In this document: positions 29,613 to 37,650 of the stretch, piece after piece
Position numbering within the stretch: the first letter of the stretch is position 1
How the letters are laid out: each line of letters begins with the position of its first letter
NCBI RefSeq assembly: GCF_948329825.1
Contig: NZ_CAOJCM010000002.1
Span: forward strand, 62,001-126,000
DNA from: Paenibacillus sp. JJ-100
GTDB taxonomy: Bacteria > Bacillota > Bacilli > Paenibacillales > Paenibacillaceae
Length of the DNA: 64,000 nucleotides
Reading direction: 5' to 3'
Translations under genes and position numbers: made by a program
Notes under the pieces: generated by a model
What the model was told of the DNA's origin: nothing
Database searches by the model: none
What the model saw: only the letters and a program-made list of their open reading frames with translations

Positions 29613-30338
29613 TTAGGTTTGGTTATCTGCCATCCCCGTGTACACCTCAGTCACTCCTGTTTTGCGGCTCTTCGCCAGTTCTTTACCTGCAGCTGTCCAG
29701 AGGAAACCACTGCGCATCATCTCAGTCACGGGTTTCATATCCACGATGTCTGCATGGTGTCCCAGCGAGTTGTAAAAGACACGTCCTGCCCCCCAGCGTT
29801 TCGTCCATGCTACAGGCATATCGACAGGCCCATTAGCAGCGTGAGGACCAGATACAATGGGGAAACGAGTCGTGGCCAGCACTTCTACAGCCGGGTCAAC
29901 GTGCAGGTAGTACTGCTCACTTTTCACCTGAAAATCATCAATATGTTCAAAGAGCGGACTGGAGCCGCGTTTGATATTTACCATGTATTCCACACCATCA
30001 TTGCCTGGATGAGCCACCCATTGTCCGCCCGTCATAAACTGCCAGTCTACGTTGTTACGGAACGCGTCACACATCCCGCCATGCAGACCTGCAAGACCTA
30101 CGCCGCTCTGTACAGCGGCCGAAACGTTATTCACCAGTTCCTGTTCGATTTGTCCCATCGTCCATAGCGGCACGATTAAATCCAGACCCAACAGCTTCTC
30201 TGCATCTGCGTATGACTCCAGTGTATTGGAGACTTCGACCTCGAACTGCTCTTCCTTCAAAATACGCTCAAAAATTGCTGCTACCTGCTCCGGTTCATGT
30301 CCATCCCAGCCGCCCCATACAATTAGTGCTTTACTCAT
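29613..30338 (-). CDS. ThuA-like protein (trehalose utilisation family)
   Basis: About 241 residues (246 from the in-frame GTG at 30353). It has the ThuA-domain features: KALIVWGGWDGHEPEQ at the start, the glutamine-amidotransferase-like GLAGLHGGMCDAF, and GAGRVFYNSLGHHADI near the C-terminus. ThuA proteins accompany sugar dehydrogenases of the Gfo/Idh/MocA type in disaccharide or rare-sugar catabolism, but their reaction is poorly defined. It lies between two such dehydrogenases on the same strand. The start is uncertain because the Shine-Dalgarno is weak for both candidates. Confidence 0.87.
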   Translation of the reverse strand: MSKALIVWGGWDGHEPEQVAAIFERILKEEQFEVEVSNTLESYADAEKLLGLDLIVPLWTMGQIEQELVNNVSAAVQSGVGLAGLHGGMCDAFRNNVDWQFMTGGQWVAHPGNDGVEYMVNIKRGSSPLFEHIDDFQVKSEQYYLHVDPAVEVLATTRFPIVSGPHAANGPVDMPVAWTKRWGAGRVFYNSLGHHADIVDMKPVTEMMRSGFLWTAAGKELAKSRKTGVTEVYTGMADNQT

Positions 30339-30449
30339 CGCTAGTTCACTCACTTTCCCATTCGTTGATTTTGGTCCTTCCTTGACTCCGAATAGCTGAC
30401 GATATCTTTGACTGTACTTAGAAACTATTGTGTTCTCTATATTGCACGA

Positions 30450-31622
30450 TTACATCTCTTCAAGGGATACCCAGCGGCGTTCGGATACCGAGCGTTCTAC
30501 GGCTTCCAATACAGCTTGGCATGCTACCCCGTCATGGAAGTTAGGCGATGGTTGACGCCCCTCAGAAATAGCGGTAACCAGTTCCAACATCTCATGTGTG
30601 AATGTGTGTTCAAAGCCAATCGTATGACCAGCAGGCCACCATGCTTCGGCATATTTATGCGCTGGATCGGTAGCCAGCACACGTCGGAAGCCCTGCACAT
30701 CTTCATCGTCCGTAGTGAAATACACTTCCAGTTCATTCATCCGCTCAAAATCAAAACGCACACTACCCAAGCTGCCGTTAATCTCAAAAGAATTCGTGCT
30801 GCGATGTCCGGCTGCGAATCGTGTTGCTTCAAAACTACCCAGCGCCCCACCGGCAAAGCGTGCCAGGAACAGCGTAGCGTCATCCACGGTCACTTCGCCT
30901 TTCGGCGCATCTGCACTCGTACTGCCTTTTGCACTAAGACCCGTCATCTCGGAAGCAAGAGGGCGTTCTTTGATAAAAGTTTCGCTCATGCCGATTACCT
31001 CCTGGAACTCCCCAACGAGGAAACGAGCCAAGTCAATTAAGTGTGCACCGAGATCACCATGTGAGCCGGAGCCAGCGACTTCTTTTTGCAGACGCCATAC
31101 GAGCGGGAAGTTCGGGTCAAGAATCCAGTCTTGAAGAAAAAACGCACGGAAATGATAGATTTTGCCTAGACGCCCACTCTCGATGAGATCCTTCGCAAGT
31201 TGAACTGCGGGTGAGAAACGATAGTTGAAACCAACCATATGGGTTATACCAGCTTCTTCAGCAGCCTGAAGCATCTCACGGGAATCAGCTAGCGAGAGGG
31301 CGAGTGGTTTTTCACAGAACAAATGCTTGCCTTGACGAGCCGCCTCCAGCGCAATCTCTTTATGAGCATCACTCGGAGCATTAATATCGATGAGATCGAT
31401 GTCATCCCGTTTGACCAGCTCTCGCCAATCTGTCACACTCTCAGACCATCCGAACTGGTTTGCCGCCGCCTGAACACCTTGTTCATTACGACCGCAGATC
31501 ACGGACATCTCGGGCTGAAGCGGAGCAGATGGGAAGAACATTGGCAGACTACGGTATGCGTTGCTATGGGCCTTCCCCATAAATTTGTATCCAACCATTC
31601 CTACACGAAGACGTTTTGACAT
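30450..31622 (-). CDS. Gfo/Idh/MocA-family oxidoreductase
   Basis: A 390-residue dehydrogenase. It has RVGMVGYKFMGKAHSNAYR at the N-terminus, HLFCEKPLALSLADS with the family signature, and GSGSHGDLGAHLIDLARFLVG with the substrate-site Asp/His. The start is the ATG at 31622, which puts AAGGAGG 8 nt away; a second ATG two codons upstream is too close. It is the first enzyme gene after the LacI-type regulator and belongs to the ThuA cluster. Confidence 0.92.
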   Translation of the reverse strand: MSKRLRVGMVGYKFMGKAHSNAYRSLPMFFPSAPLQPEMSVICGRNEQGVQAAANQFGWSESVTDWRELVKRDDIDLIDINAPSDAHKEIALEAARQGKHLFCEKPLALSLADSREMLQAAEEAGITHMVGFNYRFSPAVQLAKDLIESGRLGKIYHFRAFFLQDWILDPNFPLVWRLQKEVAGSGSHGDLGAHLIDLARFLVGEFQEVIGMSETFIKERPLASEMTGLSAKGSTSADAPKGEVTVDDATLFLARFAGGALGSFEATRFAAGHRSTNSFEINGSLGSVRFDFERMNELEVYFTTDDEDVQGFRRVLATDPAHKYAEAWWPAGHTIGFEHTFTHEMLELVTAISEGRQPSPNFHDGVACQAVLEAVERSVSERRWVSLEEM

Positions 31623-31722
31623 GATCATTTCCTCCTTAAATAGAATGTGGCTAACCCTTTATTGTGGCCTTTATGTTACGTTTAACTCGATATATATCTA
31701 ACATCTCAGCATCAACATCAGT

Positions 31723-32808
31723 TCAAATGCGACCCTGACGCTGTGAAGAAGCTCGAACAATCAACTCCGTCGGCAAAAGCGTTCTTGGTGAGTCAAAGAT
31801 TACATTGGGATGATAGTCGGTTGCAGAAGCTGCAGTTTTGGCATCCACTGCACCATGCGAACCTTGAATCAGTTTGGATACAGCAAGCTCACCCATTTCG
31901 AAAAAGGGAACCCTGACGCTGCTCAATGCTGGAACCGCCATTTCGGCCGCATCGGAGTCATCGTAACCGACAAAAGCCGGGAAATCCTCGATCCGCACAC
32001 CTCGTTCTCTCAAACCGTGCATAACCCCAATTGCCATCCGGTCATTCGCTGCAAAGACTGCATCAATCTCATGCAATCGTTCCGCAATCGAGCTAGCCGC
32101 ATCAATGCCGCTTCGCCTGCTATAATTCCCTTCAAACAGCAGACTTGGCTCCAGCTCCATTCCCGCCTCATGTAGCCCCATTCGTACACCCTCCAACCGA
32201 TCTTGACTGTTAGAATAGATGTCTGGTCCGTTCAAAAAGGCGATGTTGCGATATCCTTGATCCGTAAGGTGACGTATAGCAAGTCTGCTTCCTTCCACAT
32301 GATCTGCATCCACTTCTGTGAATGACTCGCCTGCAAAATGCTGATTCATGATACAGAACGGATGACCTTCCCGATCCAGCTGTTGTATGGCTGCCAGCTC
32401 ATCCTGGTCATGTCTTGCACCAAGAATGATGCAGGCATCAATCTTCTGTCTTCGAAACAGATCGGTATAATTCATGGTCTCACCTGCGGTCTGGAACATG
32501 ACTAACAGATCAAGACCGTTGTCTCTCGCTTTGCTTCCAATACCGCTTAACATTTCTGAGAAAAAGTAGGCTGAGAACAGATGTGCTTTCGGAACATAAG
32601 GCAGCACAACGCCAAGATTGCCACTCTTGCTCCTGGCAAAGCTACGGGCAAGCGCACTGGGCACATAGCCTAACCGCTCGGAAGCTTCAAGTACCTTGCG
32701 GCGAGTCTCTTCCCTGATCGGGCCAACCCCATTCAGAACTCTGGATACTGTCGCTTCGGACACGCCGGCAAGCTCAGCGACTTCTCTGCGAGAAGCCATG
32801 TGATTCAC
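31723..32808 (-). CDS. LacI-family transcriptional repressor
   Basis: A 361-residue repressor. The N-terminal LacI helix-turn-helix (RREVAELAGVSEATVSRVLNG) and hinge (SERLGYVPSALARSFA) are followed by a periplasmic-binding-protein-like sugar domain (LGVVLPYV, VFAANDRMAIGVMHGL, VGYDDSDAAEMAVPALSSV). It is the first gene of the cluster containing two sugar dehydrogenases and a ThuA-like protein, and probably represses it. A perfect 14-bp palindrome with a CG centre lies 49 bp upstream of the start. The ligand is unknown. Confidence 0.93.
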   Translation of the reverse strand: MNHMASRREVAELAGVSEATVSRVLNGVGPIREETRRKVLEASERLGYVPSALARSFARSKSGNLGVVLPYVPKAHLFSAYFFSEMLSGIGSKARDNGLDLLVMFQTAGETMNYTDLFRRQKIDACIILGARHDQDELAAIQQLDREGHPFCIMNQHFAGESFTEVDADHVEGSRLAIRHLTDQGYRNIAFLNGPDIYSNSQDRLEGVRMGLHEAGMELEPSLLFEGNYSRRSGIDAASSIAERLHEIDAVFAANDRMAIGVMHGLRERGVRIEDFPAFVGYDDSDAAEMAVPALSSVRVPFFEMGELAVSKLIQGSHGAVDAKTAASATDYHPNVIFDSPRTLLPTELIVRASSQRQGRI

Positions 32809-32856
32809 CTCGTTTCAGATGGACTGTACAAGTTAAAATCATTTCCAACACTTTTA

Positions 32857-32870
32857 TGTACGCGCGTACA
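32857..32870. promoter_or_regulatory. Candidate operator of the LacI-family repressor
   Basis: TGTACGCGCGTACA is a perfect 14-bp palindrome with the central CG typical of LacI-family operators. It lies 49-62 bp upstream of the repressor's own start. Confidence 0.6.
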
Positions 32871-32914
32871 TTTTCTCACGCAATGTAACCGTTGTCAATC
32901 CTAAAACAACAAAA

Positions 32915-32953
32915 AGAATGAGGAATTCAGGATTCACCTTTTTTCCTCATTCT
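32915..32953 (-). terminator. Terminator of glpX
   Basis: AGAATGAGGAA pairs with TTCCTCATTCT. On the minus strand TTTTTGTTG follows. The 335-nt gap between lacI and glpX otherwise holds only the lacI promoter region, and 32954-33143 shows no gene. Confidence 0.85.
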
Positions 32954-33143
32954 GATGATTGATAACACAACATCCTATGAATGTTCTTTCATTATATGTT
33001 GTATCCAGTTAAAGCTCTATCGTCAGCAGTACTGCGATTCGAGGTCCCACTGCGGAACTATAATATTCTGCTGTTGCCTTGCTCTGATTCTATTGTTGTC
33101 TTGCTCTGGTTGTAGTCTTCCGATTGGCTGACAAAGAAGTGTC

Positions 33144-34226
33144 TCATGCATTCGTTGTTCCAATTGGTTCTATGGCAGACTGGATGAATTCGGCTTGTTC
33201 CATCGCTTTAGTCAATTTGCGAACAGGATTCGATGGCTCAGAAGACGCTTGGAGCTTGCGAACCTTATGCAGTACTTCCTTGTTTGGTAGAAAATGCTGG
33301 GAACGGATATAACGAATGGTTTTGGTTTTGGCGCGCATGACAATCGAATCGGTCTCGGCCCGGTCATCTGCAAGATAACGTACACCACCCAGAATTTCAC
33401 CAGGCGTAACGCCCGTTGCAGCGAAAATAACATCCTCCGTACCGATCATGTCCTCCATCGTTAACACTTTGTAAGGGTTATCAATTCCCATCTGCAAGCA
33501 GCGTTGGAACTCATCTGCATTGGCAGGCATCAAACGCCCTTGAATCTCGCCTCCGAGGCATGACAGCGCTGCTGCCGCTAGTACACCTTCCGGTGCTCCG
33601 CCTGAGCCAACATACAGGTCGATACCTGCTTCCGGGAAGGCTGGAGCCATTGCTCCAGCAACATCGCCATCACTCAGGAATTTAATCCGTACGCCAACGT
33701 TACGCAGAGCCTTGATGGTACTCTCATGCCGCACGCGATCAAGAATCATCACCGTAAGATCAGATATATTTTTGTTTAGAGCAGCAGCAGCCTTTTGCAG
33801 CGTCACCTCAACCGGATCTTCGATGCTGACTTTGCCTACTAGTGCTGGCCCGACTGCCAGCTTCTCCATATACATGTCGGGAGCATGGAGTAGATTTCCT
33901 TTTACAGCCACTGCTATGACCGACAAGGCATTGTTCAGTCCTTTGGCTACAATCTCTGTACCTTCTAATGGATCAACAGCAACGTCAACCTCTGGTCCTT
34001 CTGCATTTCCGACTTCTTCGCCGATGTACAACATTGGGGCTTCATCCATCTCACCTTCCCCAATCACGACCGTGCCTCGAATGGACACGGAATCGAACAT
34101 GGCACGCATGGCCAGTGTAGCGGCTTCATCTGCACTATTCTTGTCGCCTCTTCCCATCCAAGGGGCTGAAGCCAAAGCTGCCAATTCTGTTACTCGGACA
34201 ATTTCCAACGCCAGTTCGCGTTCCAT
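33144..34226 (-). CDS. glpX: Fructose-1,6-bisphosphatase class II
   Basis: A 360-residue GlpX-type enzyme that hydrolyses fructose-1,6-bisphosphate to fructose-6-phosphate in gluconeogenesis. The metal and substrate motifs are present: GRGDKNSADEAA, VVIGEGEMDEAPMLYIGEEVG, VDPLEGTE and GSGGAPEGVLAAAAL. I chose the ATG at 34226 (MERELALE) because AGAAGGGAAGTG lies upstream; the longer frame to 34259 lacks support. It appears to be monocistronic. Confidence 0.96.
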   Translation of the reverse strand: MERELALEIVRVTELAALASAPWMGRGDKNSADEAATLAMRAMFDSVSIRGTVVIGEGEMDEAPMLYIGEEVGNAEGPEVDVAVDPLEGTEIVAKGLNNALSVIAVAVKGNLLHAPDMYMEKLAVGPALVGKVSIEDPVEVTLQKAAAALNKNISDLTVMILDRVRHESTIKALRNVGVRIKFLSDGDVAGAMAPAFPEAGIDLYVGSGGAPEGVLAAAALSCLGGEIQGRLMPANADEFQRCLQMGIDNPYKVLTMEDMIGTEDVIFAATGVTPGEILGGVRYLADDRAETDSIVMRAKTKTIRYIRSQHFLPNKEVLHKVRKLQASSEPSNPVRKLTKAMEQAEFIQSAIEPIGTTNA

Positions 34227-34259
34227 GGTTGTCACTTCCCTTCTGGTTTTCCACAGCAT

Positions 34260-34910
34260 AACGTGAAGATCAGCTGAAATCTATCGCAAATCCATATCGA
34301 ATTGATCTAAAAATGGCTTAGCAGCAGCCTTCACTCGATTTTTTTACTTATTTTACTATTTATTAATAATCTGATTTCTATCGTTTTAGACTCTTCATTT
34401 GAGCTTGGATGACTTCCTTTTTCTCGTTCAAACATTAATATTTTTTCCAATTATCAATATCCTGTCCTCTTCGTTTACATGATCCGAGGATGGTGCCATT
34501 TTGCTGCACAGTTTGGTTATTATAAACCTAGGCCTGAGCTTGGCTTTGAACAAAAACCGACCCTGGAAAGAGCTTTTATTCTCTAAAAATCGATAACGAT
34601 TTCGGATGTATAACTTCCAAACTTAAATTTCTATATAATGGAATTCAATATCCATGGTTAAGGTATAAATTCAGTATCTCAATGATTTCAAAAGAGTTAG
34701 TTTTAAATATTAATCAGGTCTTTAGACTTTAACAAAGTCATAGATACAGTCTATAAAGGATATCGAAAAATATGAGTTTACATAACTTTATTTATGGTAA
34801 CTAAGTTCCTTTTCAATAATCATTGATATAAAACTTTTAACATATAATCTCTTTCCCGTTTTCAAAAAATTTTCTTCCTAAGACCTGTTTCTAAACTTGA
34901 AATATAAAAA
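34260..34910. other. AT-rich non-coding region upstream of glpX
   Basis: About 650 nt, clearly richer in A and T than its surroundings. I see no open frame with a ribosome binding site, no convincing RNA gene and no repeat. It must hold the glpX promoter at its left end. Confidence 0.5.
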
Positions 34911-34948
34911 AAGGCTGAATCAGTCCAAAAAGAACTTAACCCAGCCTT
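34911..34948 (-). terminator. Terminator of the GH26 mannanase gene
   Basis: AAGGCTG pairs with CAGCCTT around a 24-nt loop, and the minus strand continues TTTTTTTATATT. The stem is short but the T-run is good. Confidence 0.65.
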
Positions 34949-34962
34949 GTTATTTGTACCGT

Positions 34963-37305
34963 TTAAGGTTCCATTCCCCATACTAATTGATTGTTTATAT
35001 ATCCAGTAACTTTGTTCTGATTGGCATATTGATTGCCCGTTGCCATAAAAGAATAATCATCCGTCTGATTGTAATTAGACCAGTTATTTTTGGAAAAGCG
35101 TCCCTGAATCTCAGCACTTTCACCTGGATTCAATGTGCCAGCACTATTTTTGAATCCCACCTCAACATAATAGTCAGCCCCACTCACAGGAGTCGTCAGC
35201 TTAACGAACTGACTAGTTACGTTAGCACTTCCAATGCTCGCCCAGTCTGACCAGAAAGTCTGTGCTTCCTCTCCATTGACCGTATAATAATATCGCACTT
35301 TCACATCATTCAGGTTAATAGCTGTATTTCCGGAATTGATTAGCTTGAACTTGGGGGCAATACCATTAGTCGAAGCACTTGTATTCCCGTTATAAGCCTG
35401 GATCGTTAAGTTACTGTCAGGTGGTACAACAACAACTGAACTATCCACCACATTCAACTTAAGTATGGCATCATTACCACCATTAAAATGAAAGGTTAGA
35501 CTCACTTGACCCAAAGGTAGTGTAGTCAGGTAGTTTTTCTTTAGCACTACTGTTGCTCCAGACACCGTATAATGCTCATTTGATACAAGACTCACTCCTC
35601 CATTCGAAATGCCTGTAAGTTGATGTCCGTTCAAGGTGAGTGAGATTGGGATATCCTGTGCGCTATTTGCTTCCTTATCAAAATTTGCACTTCCAGGTGA
35701 GATGACTGCACTTGGATTGGGATTAGGCTGGTTCACCTTAAGATCCGGTAACTCATCCAGAGTGATGACATAATCGCTCTGATAGAGTGTTTTTAACGTG
35801 GCGGGATAATTAAATGCATCGCTCATCAGATGTTCGCCGTACCACGGACAGAAGTAGAGCCAGCCAGCCTTTTCCTCCGTCAGATTCTTCACACTTGGAA
35901 TCGTATCGTTCTCCGTCATTGCGACCATCTTTTTCCCCTTCGTCAGGTTCACTAGCTGATAGAAAATGGAGGTGATGGCATCCTCGTTCGGCACTCCCGA
36001 CAATCCATCGTAACGGTTATAGATCGTATTGTATTTGTCGTAACCTATCAGATCCACCTGATCGTCTCCCGGATACCAGGCTGGCGAAGTACTATACACA
36101 TAGCTATTGTACGTCCAGATCAGATTATGCAGATCATAGGTTTCGGTCAGCTCGGTATAGAGCATATCCCACAACTTTTTATACACATCTGCTCCACCTG
36201 AAGCCCACCAGAACCATGCACCCTCGCCATTCAATCCTCCGTTCCCCTCGGCTTCATGGTAAGGACGGAAAATGACTGGGACGTTGTTGTCCTGTAAAAT
36301 CTGGAGCTGCTCTGCAAGATCCGCAATCGTCATCATCACATACTGATATTCTTTTGTACCCGGAATTACGGCTTTCGCTGTATCAAAATTCGTTTCGGTT
36401 GGTTTGTAGGTCGCCTCTTTCCAATCCACAAAGTCACCAAGCTGATACGTATTGAAGTTACGAGGCACATTGATATGCCAAGATGCAGTAGCAATGCCTC
36501 CGCGGTTATTCACCCAATCCATCATTCGAGCGGTTGTACCATCCTCCCAGCCATAGAGCGGGTTATAGTTCATCAAATCAAAACCGCGAATGGCCGGATA
36601 TTTTCCTGTCAAATCATGAATCCACTCAAACTCCAGCTCGGAATCTCCATCATTTCCTCCTCCATAAATCTCCTGTTGACCCGAAATAATTTTTTCTCCA
36701 TATACCTCCGTTAAATAGTTCATCAGTTTTTGAGTTTCTGGTGTGGCCTGAGAATCCGTAAGCACAGGTTGTACATTAAGGGGGTCAAGATCGGCATAAT
36801 CAACTGTGAACATATCAAAGTAAGCATACCCCCAGCCAGCTTTTAACTGAATCTTGTTGATTCCCTTATTTAGTTTGTGAAAACCAAAATCATAGTCGGA
36901 CCATGTCGTCGTATACGGAAGCATATAAGAACCTTTGGTCACTCCGTTAACCGCTAAATATTGAAGTCTGCCATCTGGGCTAAGCTCCTGCATATAACGA
37001 GTGGAGATGCTGTACATTCCCGTTTCGGGGACTGTCACTTCGAATGTGATCGTACCTGAGCCTTGCATCCAGACAAAACCGCTGCCTGAATAACCAGGCT
37101 TAGGCTGCCCGTAAATTTGGGTAACGACCTGCAACTCCGAGCTTAATTCTGCATTCTCACCCTCCATGGTAAACAGTGGTGCATCAGCATGAGCAGTTAA
37201 AGATGTGGGCACTGCGAACGTTCCAATCAGTAATGTATTCATCAGCATGACTACAAACACTTGTTGAACCTTTCTTCTCCAATCCATTTTCATTCCGATC
37301 CTCAT
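34963..37305 (-). CDS. Secreted modular GH26 beta-mannanase (CBM35-GH26-X2-CBM3)
   Basis: A 780-residue secreted enzyme. A signal peptide is present (residues 1 to about 38, ending in TAHADA). It is followed by a CBM35-like domain (about 42-165, FTMEGENAEL to AYFDMFTVDYA), a GH26 catalytic barrel (about 180-515), an X2/Ig-like module (about 525-620) and a C-terminal family 3 cellulose-binding module (about 630-780). The GH26 acid/base Glu is in IFRPYHEAEGN and the nucleophile Glu in MVAMTENDT. It would cleave beta-1,4-mannan while anchored to crystalline cellulose. I chose the ATG at 37305 because AAGGGAG is spaced 6 nt from it. A cre-like site lies 56 bp upstream. Confidence 0.93.
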   Translation of the reverse strand: MRIGMKMDWRRKVQQVFVVMLMNTLLIGTFAVPTSLTAHADAPLFTMEGENAELSSELQVVTQIYGQPKPGYSGSGFVWMQGSGTITFEVTVPETGMYSISTRYMQELSPDGRLQYLAVNGVTKGSYMLPYTTTWSDYDFGFHKLNKGINKIQLKAGWGYAYFDMFTVDYADLDPLNVQPVLTDSQATPETQKLMNYLTEVYGEKIISGQQEIYGGGNDGDSELEFEWIHDLTGKYPAIRGFDLMNYNPLYGWEDGTTARMMDWVNNRGGIATASWHINVPRNFNTYQLGDFVDWKEATYKPTETNFDTAKAVIPGTKEYQYVMMTIADLAEQLQILQDNNVPVIFRPYHEAEGNGGLNGEGAWFWWASGGADVYKKLWDMLYTELTETYDLHNLIWTYNSYVYSTSPAWYPGDDQVDLIGYDKYNTIYNRYDGLSGVPNEDAITSIFYQLVNLTKGKKMVAMTENDTIPSVKNLTEEKAGWLYFCPWYGEHLMSDAFNYPATLKTLYQSDYVITLDELPDLKVNQPNPNPSAVISPGSANFDKEANSAQDIPISLTLNGHQLTGISNGGVSLVSNEHYTVSGATVVLKKNYLTTLPLGQVSLTFHFNGGNDAILKLNVVDSSVVVVPPDSNLTIQAYNGNTSASTNGIAPKFKLINSGNTAINLNDVKVRYYYTVNGEEAQTFWSDWASIGSANVTSQFVKLTTPVSGADYYVEVGFKNSAGTLNPGESAEIQGRFSKNNWSNYNQTDDYSFMATGNQYANQNKVTGYINNQLVWGMEP

Positions 37306-37360
37306 TTCCATCTCCCTTTCCAACTGAAATATGAGAGCGAAATGTGCACATTTCTAATCA

Positions 37361-37374
37361 TGATGACGCTTTCA
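37361..37374. promoter_or_regulatory. Candidate cre (CcpA) site upstream of the GH26 gene
   Basis: On the minus strand it reads TGAAAGCGTCATCA, matching 13 of 14 positions of TGWNANCGNTNWCA, 56 bp before the start codon. It is the best cre-like match I found in the window. The rest of the gap to 37588 shows no gene. Confidence 0.65.
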
Positions 37375-37587
37375 AAACAAACATATCACGAGTTTCAAAT
37401 GTTGTAAATATATGGTTATTCCGAGTGAATAATATCCCCGTCTAAAAGGTGTAATGATCTAATCCGAGTAAGAGTACTATTTTTCCATAAATGTTCGAAA
37501 ACGATTCAATTTATGGTATGAAATACGATTTTTTTAAGAAGATCATGACTTTTTAAGTCTTGTAATTGTACCTAAAATTTAAATAAA

Positions 37588-37635
37588 AAAACCTATCTCC
37601 TATGACAACATCATCATGCTCTCATCGGAAAATAG
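37588..37635 (-). terminator. Terminator of the sensor kinase gene
   Basis: ACCTAT and ATAGGT arms plus flanking CTCC/GGAA pairing. The minus strand continues as a T7 run. Confidence 0.7.
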
Positions 37636-37650
37636 GTCCAAATCAAATTA

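Noticed and set aside
30408-31040. Plus-strand frame of 210 aa over a Gfo/Idh/MocA gene
   Set aside because: It is the complementary strand of a clear dehydrogenase and has no ribosome binding site.
33712-34266. Plus-strand frame of 184 aa over glpX
   Set aside because: Ser/Thr-rich shadow frame antisense to glpX.
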